From: Moorena sp. SIO3H5 | GTDB lineage: Bacteria; Cyanobacteriota; Cyanobacteriia; Cyanobacteriales; Coleofasciculaceae | DNA: 64,000 nucleotides | Direction of reading: 5' to 3' | Assembly: GCF_010692395.1 (NCBI RefSeq) | Contig: NZ_JAAHHS010000001.1 | Coordinates: forward strand, 1-64,000 | Shown here: in pieces, positions 17,396 to 26,725 of the stretch | How positions within the stretch are numbered: the first letter of the stretch is position 1 | How the letters are laid out: every line of letters begins with the position of its first letter | Position numbers and translations under genes: made by a program | The notes under the pieces: generated by a model | What the model saw: the letters and a program-made list of their open reading frames with translations, nothing else | The model's database searches: none | Told to the model about the DNA's origin: nothing

Positions 17396-17513
17396 TTCTT
17401 ATTTATTATTTCAAATATCAAAAAATTACCTTTTCTGGTTAACAATTCCCAGATTAAACAACGCCAAAAAATCACGCCCACTCCGTTGGTTACCCCTTCG
17501 TAAACTCCCTCGG

Positions 17514-17667
17514 ACTAGACTGCTCAACTCAAGCGGGCTCGGGTGCTATCGCTAATTAGTTTTAGGAAAACGAAACCGTAATAGCGATAGCACCCGAAAG
17601 CCCGCACAGTCACGAGCAGGCTAGTGATGCGTGGTTGAACTTATCGCAGGGACGGCGATCCACCGCC
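17514..17667 (+). ncRNA. candidate highly structured non-coding RNA
   Basis: A nested set of stems sits in a 465-bp gene-free interval. ACTAG/CTAGT (17514-17518 with 17621-17625), CTGCTC/GAGCAG, GCGGGCT/AGCCCGC and a 15-bp perfect stem CGGGTGCTATCGCTA/TAGCGATAGCACCCG (17540-17554 with 17582-17596) enclose an inner GTTTT/AAAAC hairpin. A separate GGCG/CGCC hairpin follows at 17654-17667. The long coaxial arm with an internal hairpin looks like a scaffold RNA, possibly a transposon-associated guide RNA (omega-RNA type) left without its nuclease. That identity is speculation. The strand is also uncertain, because the structure is symmetric. Confidence 0.42.
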
Positions 17668-17709
17668 CAGATTGCAAGGCTGTTTACCAACTGATGGAAT
17701 GGACGTGAT

Positions 17710-19350
17710 TTATTGATACTGACGAGCGTGCTGCATTCGCAACGCCAGTATGTGTTCACAAGGACCTTTGTACAGCTTATTTTGCTGATACCAATTACAG
17801 GTACACTCTGCGGCTATTATACGTTCATCGGGATCAATTGTCAAAGCGGGATTATAGGTTTTGCTTTTATCTCTGACATTTCCCTGTAGCTGGAGTGTAC
17901 CTTGAGTGTGGTTTACTGAGGTTACTTCTACGGCATTGTTACTTAAGAAGCGGGTTGCTGTTTCTTCTCGCTGATTGGCAAACCGTAACCGTTCCATGGG
18001 TAAGGGCTCTCGGGAGAGTTCCCGGACTCGATATACTTGCTTGTTTAAGTCGTAAATGGCTCGTCCGGCTTGGGTGTAAGCTCCTAAGGCACCTAGGACA
18101 GCAGTAGGACTTAAGTCTAAGCGCTGGGCGAGACTGTGGGGACTTTCGACCCAGTTTTCTCTGAGTGCGTCAAAAATGAGTTGTTGAGTCCACTGGTCTA
18201 CATCTGCACGGGGTGCCATTAAGTCAAAGTTACCCGCTTGAGACCAATCGTTAGCTGTCCATCCTGATAAGCCGAGGGTAAAGGACATATCCCCTAGGTC
18301 AGCTACATAAAAGGATGGCATACCGGTTCCGAGTAGGTGAATGGTAAATTTGTTGGCAATGGGAATAAGACGTTCTAGGATGTGGAGGCGGCGGCGTCCC
18401 CAAACTCGGATGACCTGTTCTGATGAACCTTGATAAGGCGATCGCGAACAGACTATTTCGATGTTCCAAGGCTCAAATACTATTCGCACGGGTTCTCCTG
18501 GTTTGAGATGGTAACGCATTCCCCGTGGGCCAGTTTTTTCTTTGTGGCGACGCAACACAAAACAGATATTGTGAATATCCATGGGCTGCAAGTCAAAGGT
18601 GGTGGCGGGTAAGGCCATGGCTGAACTGACTTGTAGAAATCCTCTTACCCAACTGTCTGGTAGGTCAATTTTGACTTCTTTAAATGCTGCTTCATGGGTG
18701 GTTTTGACTTCAAAACCGGAGGGGTCAATTTCAAATTGGGTTGTCTTGTAACTGCGGATTTTTTGAAATTCGTTGTACAGGGCGGCGGAGTAGTCTATGT
18801 TTGTTGTACCGCAGGCGAATTCACTGATAGTTTTAAAGACTTCGTAGCTGGCTCCTAGTCGCCCATAACTGGATTCATCTTGGCTGAAACATTCAAAGAA
18901 GACTTCATCGGGATGAACGGTAATTACTGGATCGAGGACAAACCAGGCATCACGGTCTTTCTGATAGAGATAATTGTAGTACTGCTGTCTGGCTTTATAA
19001 AAGGAGGATAATCGTTGATATCGGTTCTGATTTAATTGAGTTAGTTCTGCTTGTAAGGGTTGAATTTTATTGGCTAGGTCTTGGCGTTGTGCGGCTATGA
19101 TTTGCCAGTCTTGTTGGTCTTGGTTAGCACGCCATTCTTTATACTCGGTTCTGTCTTTGGGTTTGAAGCGTAAATCGGAAACTACTACGTCATGTAGGGC
19201 GCTGATGGCTTCTCGAAAGGCTACATTTTTCCCTAATTCACCAATGAAGTAAGTGGGAGGACGCTTGGTGTCTGGGGAGAAAGACATTTGGGTGCTGCTG
19301 CCGCGATCGCTAATGGCTGTACTATTTTTATAGGCGTAGTTAAATTCCAT
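17710..19350 (-). CDS. SWIM zinc-finger protein
   Basis: 546 aa ending in a SWIM finger (CTCNWYQQNKLYKGPCEHIL, pattern CxCx(n)CxH). The bulk is an unfamiliar alpha/beta region with a possible winged-helix segment around residue 410-440 (SLAQRLDLSPTAVLGALGAY). SWIM proteins bind DNA or proteins. E. coli yehQ (SWIM) lies close to yehI/molR (WGR), and the same pairing is seen here with the 1081-aa WGR gene located 434 bp upstream on the same strand. This suggests a conserved two-protein module, although its function is unknown. Confidence 0.8.
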   Translation of the reverse strand: MEFNYAYKNSTAISDRGSSTQMSFSPDTKRPPTYFIGELGKNVAFREAISALHDVVVSDLRFKPKDRTEYKEWRANQDQQDWQIIAAQRQDLANKIQPLQAELTQLNQNRYQRLSSFYKARQQYYNYLYQKDRDAWFVLDPVITVHPDEVFFECFSQDESSYGRLGASYEVFKTISEFACGTTNIDYSAALYNEFQKIRSYKTTQFEIDPSGFEVKTTHEAAFKEVKIDLPDSWVRGFLQVSSAMALPATTFDLQPMDIHNICFVLRRHKEKTGPRGMRYHLKPGEPVRIVFEPWNIEIVCSRSPYQGSSEQVIRVWGRRRLHILERLIPIANKFTIHLLGTGMPSFYVADLGDMSFTLGLSGWTANDWSQAGNFDLMAPRADVDQWTQQLIFDALRENWVESPHSLAQRLDLSPTAVLGALGAYTQAGRAIYDLNKQVYRVRELSREPLPMERLRFANQREETATRFLSNNAVEVTSVNHTQGTLQLQGNVRDKSKTYNPALTIDPDERIIAAECTCNWYQQNKLYKGPCEHILALRMQHARQYQ

Positions 19351-19390
19351 GGTTTTTAGGGGATTGAAGTATTTTTTAAATTGTTAACAA

Positions 19391-19488
19391 GGGAATCGGG
19401 AATCGGGAATTGGGAATTGGGAATCGGGAATCGGGAATCGGGAATCGGGAATCGGGAATTTAGAATTGGGAATTTAGAATTTAGAATC
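19391..19488. repeat. heptanucleotide tandem repeat (STRR)
   Basis: Fourteen 7-bp units, mostly GGGAATC or GGGAATT, later degenerating to TAGAATT. These are short tandemly repeated repetitive sequences typical of filamentous cyanobacteria. They lie between the WGR and SWIM genes. Confidence 0.9.
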
Positions 19489-19702
19489 GGACAAATTATG
19501 AAATAGATAATAATAATTTTTGGTGTTATCCTCAATCAGGATTTTGTTTAATGAGCTATCAGGATATATAGCAGAAGTAATAAGTAAGAAGTAAGAAGTC
19601 AAACTGTTGCTAGAATTAGGTTTGAGACTTTTGTCATGTCCTAACTGCCCTGGCGACTGCTATATTTGAAAATGTTAGAGGGTTTCTCCTACTATCGGTA
19701 AT

Positions 19703-19761
19703 CCCGACTCCCGACTACCAACTCCCGACTCCCGACTCCCGACTCCCGACTCCCGACTCCC
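19703..19761. repeat. second heptanucleotide tract, CCCGACT type
   Basis: About eight units of CCCGACT. The word GACTCCC is the reverse complement of GGGAGTC, one base from the GGGAATC unit 220 bp away, so transcripts crossing both could fold on themselves. Confidence 0.9.
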
Positions 19762-19784
19762 TAAAATCTACAACTGATAAATCC

Positions 19785-22700
19785 CTAAACTCCTCTTACT
19801 TCAGATACTGGTTTAACGTTAATGGGAAGAGGAATAGTAGGATAATTTTGGTGAATTTTAAGCATAATCTGAATTGAACGGGCTTTATCACCAATAGCCA
19901 TTGTGATGGATTGTCGTGTTAATATTTCTGCTACTATTTTAGCAGCTGCTTGGCTTTTTTGGGCTTCACCTTCTAGAAATGCGAAGACGCGCTGTTTAGC
20001 AATTCGTCCGCGATTAACCCGAGACAAAATACTGATAAAGTAAGGAATTAAGTCTTGCAAACGGTCGGGATTATCTACGGCATACTGTTCTAGATAGTTA
20101 GTAGCAAATAGCTGCATGTCTTGACTGGGATGTTCACTAAATTTGAGGAGATAATCTTGACCATAACTCTGCTGAAATGTACGTAGGACTAAATCCCTCC
20201 CAAATTGACGAACATCATCCCGAGTACTGTCACAAATACTGACCATGACTTCAGGTGTCCAGTCTTGTTCGGTAATTTGTTGGCTAAAGAGTTTAGTAGC
20301 AAATTCTCGGGAATCCTGCCATTTTACTTCTAGTAATCGCACTGCGGCTAACATGTCTTGAGAATTGCTACGGATACGGTTGAGGCTTTGCTCAATCATT
20401 GTCCAAGCGGCTTGACGGACAGATAGTATTTCATGATTGGCTAGTTTAACAATGTCAGGAATTTCTAATTCTAATGCCCAAGTGGTATAGTTAGCTTGGA
20501 GTACTAATCCTGCTAATTCTTGAGGGGCTGATGATTTGGCTTGGAGAAGTTCCATCGCTTTGTCTTTGGTAATGCTAGTCATCCAGCTGGGTAAGTCTTC
20601 TCGTAGCAGTTGGACTAAATCTTGGTGAACACCTTCATGTCTTTCTGGTAGCTGCAATAGGCTAATGATTTCTGTGGCTAGCTGAGTTACAAATTCTGGA
20701 TATAATTGTCCTAAGCGCTGAATTACTGGACGAATACCTTGACGCAAGTGTGGTTGTTGATTGGTTGCGATCGCTAATACTAAGTCGTAGTCTTGTAGCA
20801 ACCTTTGATCGGGAAGTTGACCGAAAATCTGAACCCCAATCCCTTGCACTGACTGATGGGAAGCGTTGAGGAGTGATTCAATTAATTTGGGGGGTAAGTC
20901 AGCAGCAGGAGTTTCGTGATTGAATAGGATTCTTGCTCCCAATTCCTGGATTTCTGGCATGGGGTGTTGGAGCAGATCTAGTACTACTCCCATACCCAAT
21001 GTCCTGAGTTGGGGGGTAAAACCTAGAAGCAGGGTTTGAGCAGTGTCTTTGGCGATATCGGTTTGAGTTGGTTCTAGTTGGAGTACTGCTACAATAATTC
21101 GCCCGATTAATACTTTGGCTGTTGCTTCACTTACTATTGATTGAGTCAGTAACTGACGGGCAAAGGTACGGGTATCGGAGTGTTGACTGATCACTAAAGG
21201 GATGATCAGATGGCTGGCGGTAATCAAATGAGATGGTATTGCTTGTATCCACTGATGGGCTTGAGTACGAGCTGGTGGAAATTGGCAGTTAGCTAAGGCA
21301 AGTAATAAGTCTAGGTTAGGATTGTCAGGATTATCGGAATTATATTTTTGTGTTGCTAGTTCAAAGCCGAGTTGAGCGGTTACTTGGTAGGGTTTGTTAA
21401 CTAGTCTGATTACAGTCTCTGTATCGATTTGATTACAGAATGACTGACATACCTTCAAGGCTTTGGCGGCAAACTGATGAACTTGATGACAGTGGCTTTG
21501 TAATAATAACTGTAGCAGTGCCTCTGGATGTTGCTCCCAAAGTTTAGGAAAGGCTTCTTCTCGGACATCTGGCTCTGGATCACCAGGTTTGTAGTTGTCT
21601 CGACAACGCCATGCCTGGCTGTTGGGCATTAATAGGTAACGGGGACTATTGGTATAGAGAATATGGTTAAAAGTTAAGTAACCAGCATAGCTGTCCCAGT
21701 TGCGAGTGTAGCTGCTGCGAGTCCAGTTGGAGTAGTTCCAGCGATACAAGGTTGATGTTCTGGCGGGCACCCCATCAGAATCAGAATATTGGAGTAATAC
21801 TTCTAGGGCTAGATTGATGTAATTGCGTTCGGCTTTGCCGTGCCGAAGGCAATCGCATTCTTCACCCAATTTCCTGAGAGTCCGCCATACCCGCCGCCGT
21901 AGATAGTCACGAGTAACGTTGCTGTAAGCGCGTTTAGCATCAGGACTACCGAGGTAATTGGCACGGGGAATATATTTGCGACTATTTCTGTCCCAGTAAT
22001 ACTTATGCCAATAAGACTGACGAAACATTGGTCGCTCGGTGTCTAGGCGGTAGGCGATAATGCCAAATACTTCCGCATCTTGTCGATATTCGGCAATTTT
22101 AAATATGTGGCGAATGGCTTTGAAGTAGTTGGGGCGTAGGGGAGCAGTGCGTAATAGGTCTAGTAGTGCTGGACGCACTTGAGCATTATTAATTTGATAT
22201 AGGGTATCGAGGACACCAAAACGAGTATAGTCGTTACTGTCTAGATAGGTAAGTAGGGCATTAGAGAAGTCAGCAGGATTATCGGTTTTGATATGGGATT
22301 GTAATTCGGCAGGCAATTGCTCTATCTGTTGAGAGCGCAACCGTTCTTGAGTTGATGGATCACAGAGTTTCATCCAGGCTTCCCAAGCAATCCCCTTGAC
22401 AAAGTCTGGAGTTGAAGGGGTTTCATACAAGCGTTGGAGGTGAGGAATTACATGCTCATCACCACACCATCCTAAAGCCCAAGCAATGCAGTAGTCTTTT
22501 AAGGGTTGATCAGTGCCAATTAGGGGGATAATTAAGGGCGTAGCTTCAGGAATTTTAAGTTCTCCAGCCCGCCATATCGCTCGGGTTTGGGACCATTTAC
22601 TAGACCCTTTACTACTATGTGGATTTGCGTTCGGCTCTGCCGTGCCAAAAGCGATCGGCTCTGCCGCGCCAAAGGCGATCGCGTTGAGAATGGCTTGATG

Positions 22701-23030
22701 GCGTGGGTCTTTGGTAACTAGGTTACTAGTAGTTAAGTTACTGCTATTTAAGTCATTAACCTCTTGTTGAGTCTGACTACTTGATGGCTCAGTTACATCT
22801 TGATAGCCTTTCTTGAGTTTTGAGCTAACTAACTGATCAAAGACTTGTTGTGCTTTAGCCAAAGCTACCGGCTGAGCAGTTTTTGAACTTTCTTTCAAGG
22901 TCTTGCCACGGCGTCCATAGCGGAAGTTAACGATATACTGCTCGTTACCGAGATCACACAGATCGACTTCGTAGATTTTATCTGAGTTATCAGCTTGATA
23001 ATGGAGCGTAGTGCGTTTGATCAGTTTCAT
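19785..23030 (-). CDS. WGR-domain protein with HEAT-like repeats (MolR-like)
   Basis: 1081 aa. The N terminus (residues 1-75) is a WGR domain (KIYEVDLCDLGNEQYIVNF, YGRRGKTLKESSK). The rest is a long alpha-helical array with HEAT-like units (for example PLIGTDQPLKDYCIAWALGW and RQAAWTMIEQSL), interrupted by a Tyr/Arg-rich central region (about 330-470). WGR domains bind nucleic-acid ends or ADP-ribose-related partners; E. coli MolR/YehI is the best-known architecture match. The paired SWIM gene follows on the same strand, and a kinase gene diverges 192 bp away. Residues about 115-135 derive from an inserted DNA repeat. Confidence 0.78.
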   Translation of the reverse strand: MKLIKRTTLHYQADNSDKIYEVDLCDLGNEQYIVNFRYGRRGKTLKESSKTAQPVALAKAQQVFDQLVSSKLKKGYQDVTEPSSSQTQQEVNDLNSSNLTTSNLVTKDPRHQAILNAIAFGAAEPIAFGTAEPNANPHSSKGSSKWSQTRAIWRAGELKIPEATPLIIPLIGTDQPLKDYCIAWALGWCGDEHVIPHLQRLYETPSTPDFVKGIAWEAWMKLCDPSTQERLRSQQIEQLPAELQSHIKTDNPADFSNALLTYLDSNDYTRFGVLDTLYQINNAQVRPALLDLLRTAPLRPNYFKAIRHIFKIAEYRQDAEVFGIIAYRLDTERPMFRQSYWHKYYWDRNSRKYIPRANYLGSPDAKRAYSNVTRDYLRRRVWRTLRKLGEECDCLRHGKAERNYINLALEVLLQYSDSDGVPARTSTLYRWNYSNWTRSSYTRNWDSYAGYLTFNHILYTNSPRYLLMPNSQAWRCRDNYKPGDPEPDVREEAFPKLWEQHPEALLQLLLQSHCHQVHQFAAKALKVCQSFCNQIDTETVIRLVNKPYQVTAQLGFELATQKYNSDNPDNPNLDLLLALANCQFPPARTQAHQWIQAIPSHLITASHLIIPLVISQHSDTRTFARQLLTQSIVSEATAKVLIGRIIVAVLQLEPTQTDIAKDTAQTLLLGFTPQLRTLGMGVVLDLLQHPMPEIQELGARILFNHETPAADLPPKLIESLLNASHQSVQGIGVQIFGQLPDQRLLQDYDLVLAIATNQQPHLRQGIRPVIQRLGQLYPEFVTQLATEIISLLQLPERHEGVHQDLVQLLREDLPSWMTSITKDKAMELLQAKSSAPQELAGLVLQANYTTWALELEIPDIVKLANHEILSVRQAAWTMIEQSLNRIRSNSQDMLAAVRLLEVKWQDSREFATKLFSQQITEQDWTPEVMVSICDSTRDDVRQFGRDLVLRTFQQSYGQDYLLKFSEHPSQDMQLFATNYLEQYAVDNPDRLQDLIPYFISILSRVNRGRIAKQRVFAFLEGEAQKSQAAAKIVAEILTRQSITMAIGDKARSIQIMLKIHQNYPTIPLPINVKPVSEVRGV
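22627..22685. repeat. HIP1-containing palindromic repeat inserted in frame in the WGR gene
   Basis: gcgttcggctctgccgtgcc, gcgatcggctctgccgcgcc and aaaggcgatcgcg are words of the mosaic repeat family. They add an IAFGAAEPIAFGTAEP-type peptide to the WGR protein just after its linker. A similar shorter copy lies at 21832-21858 in the same gene. Confidence 0.75.
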
Positions 23031-23222
23031 AGGACATCAGGGAAAACCCAGTTAGAAGTAGAAACGCCTGTCATTACCACCATATTAAAAAAATTATCTA
23101 GTCGCTCCCTTTCCCCAATCCTAAAGCTATCGTAAATAAAAGCAAGGTAAGCCCAGCCTAACCGAAAGGATTAAAACTTGCCCATTGCTGCCTAGCTTAA
23201 TTGTGATGTAGCCGATAGATTA

Positions 23223-25019
23223 ATGAGCAATTTTCCAGACTTATCCAGTCACCATTTCAAAGTGATCAGGGAATTGGGTCATAATCGCGCTGGTGGGAGA
23301 GTGACCTACCTAGCCCGAAACCAGGTCAATCACCAATTGGTAGTGATCAAGCAGTTTCAGTTTGCTCAACGCAACAGTAACTGGTCAGACTATGAGAGCA
23401 TAGAAGGGGAAATTCAAGTGTTGCGGGGACTGAATCATCCCGGTATCCCCCGTTACTTAGGGTCATTTCAAACCACTAGGGGCTGTTGTTTGGTACAGGA
23501 ATACAAACATGCTCCTTCCCTGGCTGTACTTCGTAGTTTTGACCCGGAGGAGATTAAGCAAATCGCGGTTGGGTTACTCAACATTCTGGTTTACCTACAA
23601 CATCGGATTCCTCCGATCATTCATCGAGATATCAAACCCGAAAATATCTTAGTAGATGAGACGATCAATGTTTTTTTGGTAGACTTCGGCTTAGCTCGGA
23701 TTGGTGATAGTGAACTAGCGGTGAGTAGTGTAGCCAAAGGCACTATTGGGTTTATGGCTCCGGAACAGTTATTTGATAAAGCCCTAAGTAAAGCGTCAGA
23801 CTTATATGGGTTAGGAGCGACGTTGATTTGTTTACTCACTGGTACTCGATCGACTACCATTAATACTTTAATTGATGAAGACTATTGTCTCAATTTTCAG
23901 CATCGTCTACCTCAAGTAAGTTTGAGTTGGCTGCAGTGGCTGCAAAGAATGGTAGAGCTGAAACCTAAGGACCGTTTTCCTGATGCTGAAACGGCTTTAG
24001 AAGCTCTCAAGCCAATTTACGTTATCCGGATTCCAGAGGCAAAACTCTCCCAACCGTATCTAGAGTTGAGAGCTAAAAAATTAGGGGAAAAACTAACAAA
24101 AACTATTACGATTTGTAACACAGTTCCAGACACAGCCTTAGAAAGCCGCTGGCAAATTGCTCCCCATGTCAGTGACCAAGCCCACACTCCCTACTTCCAT
24201 GACTGGATTCGATTGGACACAGCTGATGTTAATGGGAATGAAGGGTTGTGCCAAATTACGATAGATACCAGTAAGCTGATGGCAGACCAAACCTATGAGC
24301 GAGAGGTATTAATTCACACTAATGCTGAACAGTCAACTCAGGTTTTACCCCTGAAAATCCATACTGCTCCGGTACCAATTGCCACGAAAAAACTTCCCTA
24401 TCTATCCCTAGCGCTATTGATTGGCTTAGCTACTACAGCTACGTGGGTAGAAACTACGGCTTGGGAGGGAATTGTGAGTAACAGTGGCACCATCGGGATT
24501 GCGATCGCTACTTTTGTCTCAGTCTTGGTGGCAATGCTAGGATTGACTGCGGCTGTGACATCTGGGGTGATTTCGAAACTGGTAGCAAGAGTCAGAGCCA
24601 GGTTTAGTATTCCGTTAAAGGCGATGGATACCGTAGCAGCAGTGTTTTTTGCTGGAGTAGCAGCCCTGTTGGTAGCTGGATTTGGTGCCAAGTTTCGCGC
24701 TACGGATAGCGCAATTGCTACCTTTGCAGCAGTGGATGCAGTAGTGTTTATGGCAGCCTTTGAAGGAGAAGGAGTCGCTCAAAGCTGCCGAAAGCGTGGG
24801 TTTAGTAAAATTTTAGCCCTAGGAGTGCCTGTGTTATCGGTAGCCTTGGGCATTAGTTTAGGTATCGGCTTGAAGCTGGGATTTTTAAATATCTTGGTAC
24901 TGATCGCGATTTTAGTTACAGCAGTTCCCTTAGGTGTGATGATTCTCTATCCGCCATTAGAGCGTCTGCGGCAAGTCAAAACCTATCGGAAATTAGAGAG
25001 AAATTTGATCAAGCCTTAA
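23223..25019 (+). CDS. membrane-anchored Ser/Thr protein kinase
   Basis: 598 aa. A Hanks-type kinase fills residues 12-270: glycine-rich loop LGHNRAGGRV, lysine in VVIKQF (K43), catalytic HRDIKPEN (134-141), DFGLARIG (154-161) and APEQ. A beta-rich segment follows (about 285-390), then four to five hydrophobic helices (about 395-580) rich in Gly/Ala/Val. Active-site residues are all present, so the enzyme should be active at the membrane with the kinase in the cytoplasm. It diverges from the WGR-SWIM pair, which could be its substrates or simply neighbours. Confidence 0.87.
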   Translation: MSNFPDLSSHHFKVIRELGHNRAGGRVTYLARNQVNHQLVVIKQFQFAQRNSNWSDYESIEGEIQVLRGLNHPGIPRYLGSFQTTRGCCLVQEYKHAPSLAVLRSFDPEEIKQIAVGLLNILVYLQHRIPPIIHRDIKPENILVDETINVFLVDFGLARIGDSELAVSSVAKGTIGFMAPEQLFDKALSKASDLYGLGATLICLLTGTRSTTINTLIDEDYCLNFQHRLPQVSLSWLQWLQRMVELKPKDRFPDAETALEALKPIYVIRIPEAKLSQPYLELRAKKLGEKLTKTITICNTVPDTALESRWQIAPHVSDQAHTPYFHDWIRLDTADVNGNEGLCQITIDTSKLMADQTYEREVLIHTNAEQSTQVLPLKIHTAPVPIATKKLPYLSLALLIGLATTATWVETTAWEGIVSNSGTIGIAIATFVSVLVAMLGLTAAVTSGVISKLVARVRARFSIPLKAMDTVAAVFFAGVAALLVAGFGAKFRATDSAIATFAAVDAVVFMAAFEGEGVAQSCRKRGFSKILALGVPVLSVALGISLGIGLKLGFLNILVLIAILVTAVPLGVMILYPPLERLRQVKTYRKLERNLIKP

Positions 25020-25486
25020 AGGGTATTTATTTGCAGGAGCGATCGCGCTACTGCTTCCACTCAGTTTTTTGTGAACGCAACAAAATAATAGATTGGGACT
25101 ATCTTTTATTTGTGAGACTATGCTTTTACGACAACGTTCAACAATGTGTAACAATTAACATTCAACCACGCAAGGTGTTTAATCCTTTGGCTTTGGAGTA
25201 ACAGGTTTTATTAAAGTAGAAATCCCCTAGCAGCTGATCGGCCTTTGATGATTTAAAACATGCTGTATCAGCACGGTCTGCACTCAGGACTTATCGAATT
25301 TTTCACAGGCTGAGAATACACTGATTCATGATTACCATAGATCATTAATCGTTCTCATTTCTGCCTGGGTGTCATTTATTCAATTGAAAATCACTTACGT
25401 GCAACCAACTGTAAATAAATATACTAAACCCGGTAGACAGGAGAGCAATTGTTAGGACAAGATTATTTAGTTCAGAATATTGTCAA
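25020..25486. other. intergenic region before thrB
   Basis: 467 bp with no convincing ORF. A HIP1-like gcgatcgcg occurs at about 25039. Several AT-rich tracts could hold the thrB promoter. Nothing else is distinct. Confidence 0.45.
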
Positions 25487-26473
25487 ATGTCTGTTGTTTC
25501 TACGGTCAGGGTTATTGTGCCCGGTACTACCGCTAATCTAGGACCAGGTTTCGATTGCATAGGCGCAGCGTTAACTGTGTATAACCAGTTTAAAGTCACT
25601 CGCCTGGAATCGGTAAATTCTGGATCAGTCAAGCTTAAGATTGACGTTACTGGTGTGGAAGCCAACAAGGTTAGTAGAGATGAGAGTAATCTTGTCTATC
25701 GAGCCTTTGCAACATTATATGATCGTCTGGGGAAAACTCCGCCTGCGGTACACCTAGAGATTGATTTAGGGGTGCCTCTGGCACGAGGATTGGGGAGTTC
25801 GGCCACAGCGATTGTTGGAGGATTGATTGCTGCAAATCAGTTAGCGGGTAAACCTCTTTCTCAGCAGGAGGTAATGGAGTTAGCGATCGCAATTGAGGGG
25901 CATCCTGATAATGTGGTTCCAGCGCTTTTGGGGGGATGTCGTTTGACCGGTCGAGGTTTGGCTATAAAACCCCAAAGACCCCAAGGACAAGAAGCAAGAG
26001 AACAGGATTGGGTAGTTTGTGATGTTGGTTGGTCTTCTGATCTGGTCCCAGTGGTGGCAATTCCAGATTTCGAGCTTTCAACACAGGAGGCACGGCAGGT
26101 GTTGCCTGATAGCTACAGCCGTGCTGATGCAGTTTTGAATGTGGCCAGTTTGGGGTTGTTGTTGCGAGGTTTGGAGTCTGGTAAGGGGGATTGGATACGG
26201 GTCGGTTTGCAAGACCGGATACATCAGCCTTATCGCCAAAAGCTGATTCCTGGTTATGACGCTGTGGAGGCGGCAGCTTTGGATGCTGGAGCTTATGGCA
26301 TGGTGATTAGTGGGGCTGGTCCTACTTTGTTGGCTTTGGTGAATGAGTCAAAAGCACCAGCAGTTCAGGAGGCAATGGCGGTAGCTTGGACCGATGCCGG
26401 GATTGAGGCTCAAGTGCGATCGCTTTCTTTAGATTCCCAAGGCACCAAGATTGCTCTGGAATTAAGTAGCTAA
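25487..26473 (+). CDS. thrB: homoserine kinase
   Basis: 328 aa, GHMP kinase. The N-terminal VPGTTANLGPGFDCIGAAL is the ThrB signature, LGSSATAIVGG the ATP-binding loop, and GAGPTLLAL the C-terminal motif. It phosphorylates homoserine in threonine biosynthesis in the cytoplasm. Length fits the family. It lies 252 bp upstream of ndhD, a gene order I know from other cyanobacteria. ATG start chosen because the conserved residues begin right after it. Confidence 0.94.
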   Translation: MSVVSTVRVIVPGTTANLGPGFDCIGAALTVYNQFKVTRLESVNSGSVKLKIDVTGVEANKVSRDESNLVYRAFATLYDRLGKTPPAVHLEIDLGVPLARGLGSSATAIVGGLIAANQLAGKPLSQQEVMELAIAIEGHPDNVVPALLGGCRLTGRGLAIKPQRPQGQEAREQDWVVCDVGWSSDLVPVVAIPDFELSTQEARQVLPDSYSRADAVLNVASLGLLLRGLESGKGDWIRVGLQDRIHQPYRQKLIPGYDAVEAAALDAGAYGMVISGAGPTLLALVNESKAPAVQEAMAVAWTDAGIEAQVRSLSLDSQGTKIALELSS

Positions 26474-26725
26474 TACCACATCCGATGGTATGACCCCCTG
26501 CTGGTTATAGTTGGTAATTGCTTCTGATTACCAAAAATCTACCATATAGCATATTGCTTCTGGGTTTGACCCAATTTAACCTATATTTTTAATAATTCTT
26601 TACTTTTTTTGGTAGCAATTGTTACCAAAAAATTTTTTTTGTGTTTTTTTGGCAAATACCCTTTGCAATTCTTAACTTTAGTTAATATACTGAAACTAGA
26701 AGCCAATAGGTATTTATTCTTAGCT

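Noticed and set aside
17355-17555. 66-aa ORF downstream of tldD
   Set aside because: Lies over the terminator hairpin and structured-RNA candidate; composition unlike a protein.
19391-19488. Tandem heptamers as a CRISPR array
   Set aside because: Units are 7 bp with no spacers and no cas genes; they are STRR repeats.
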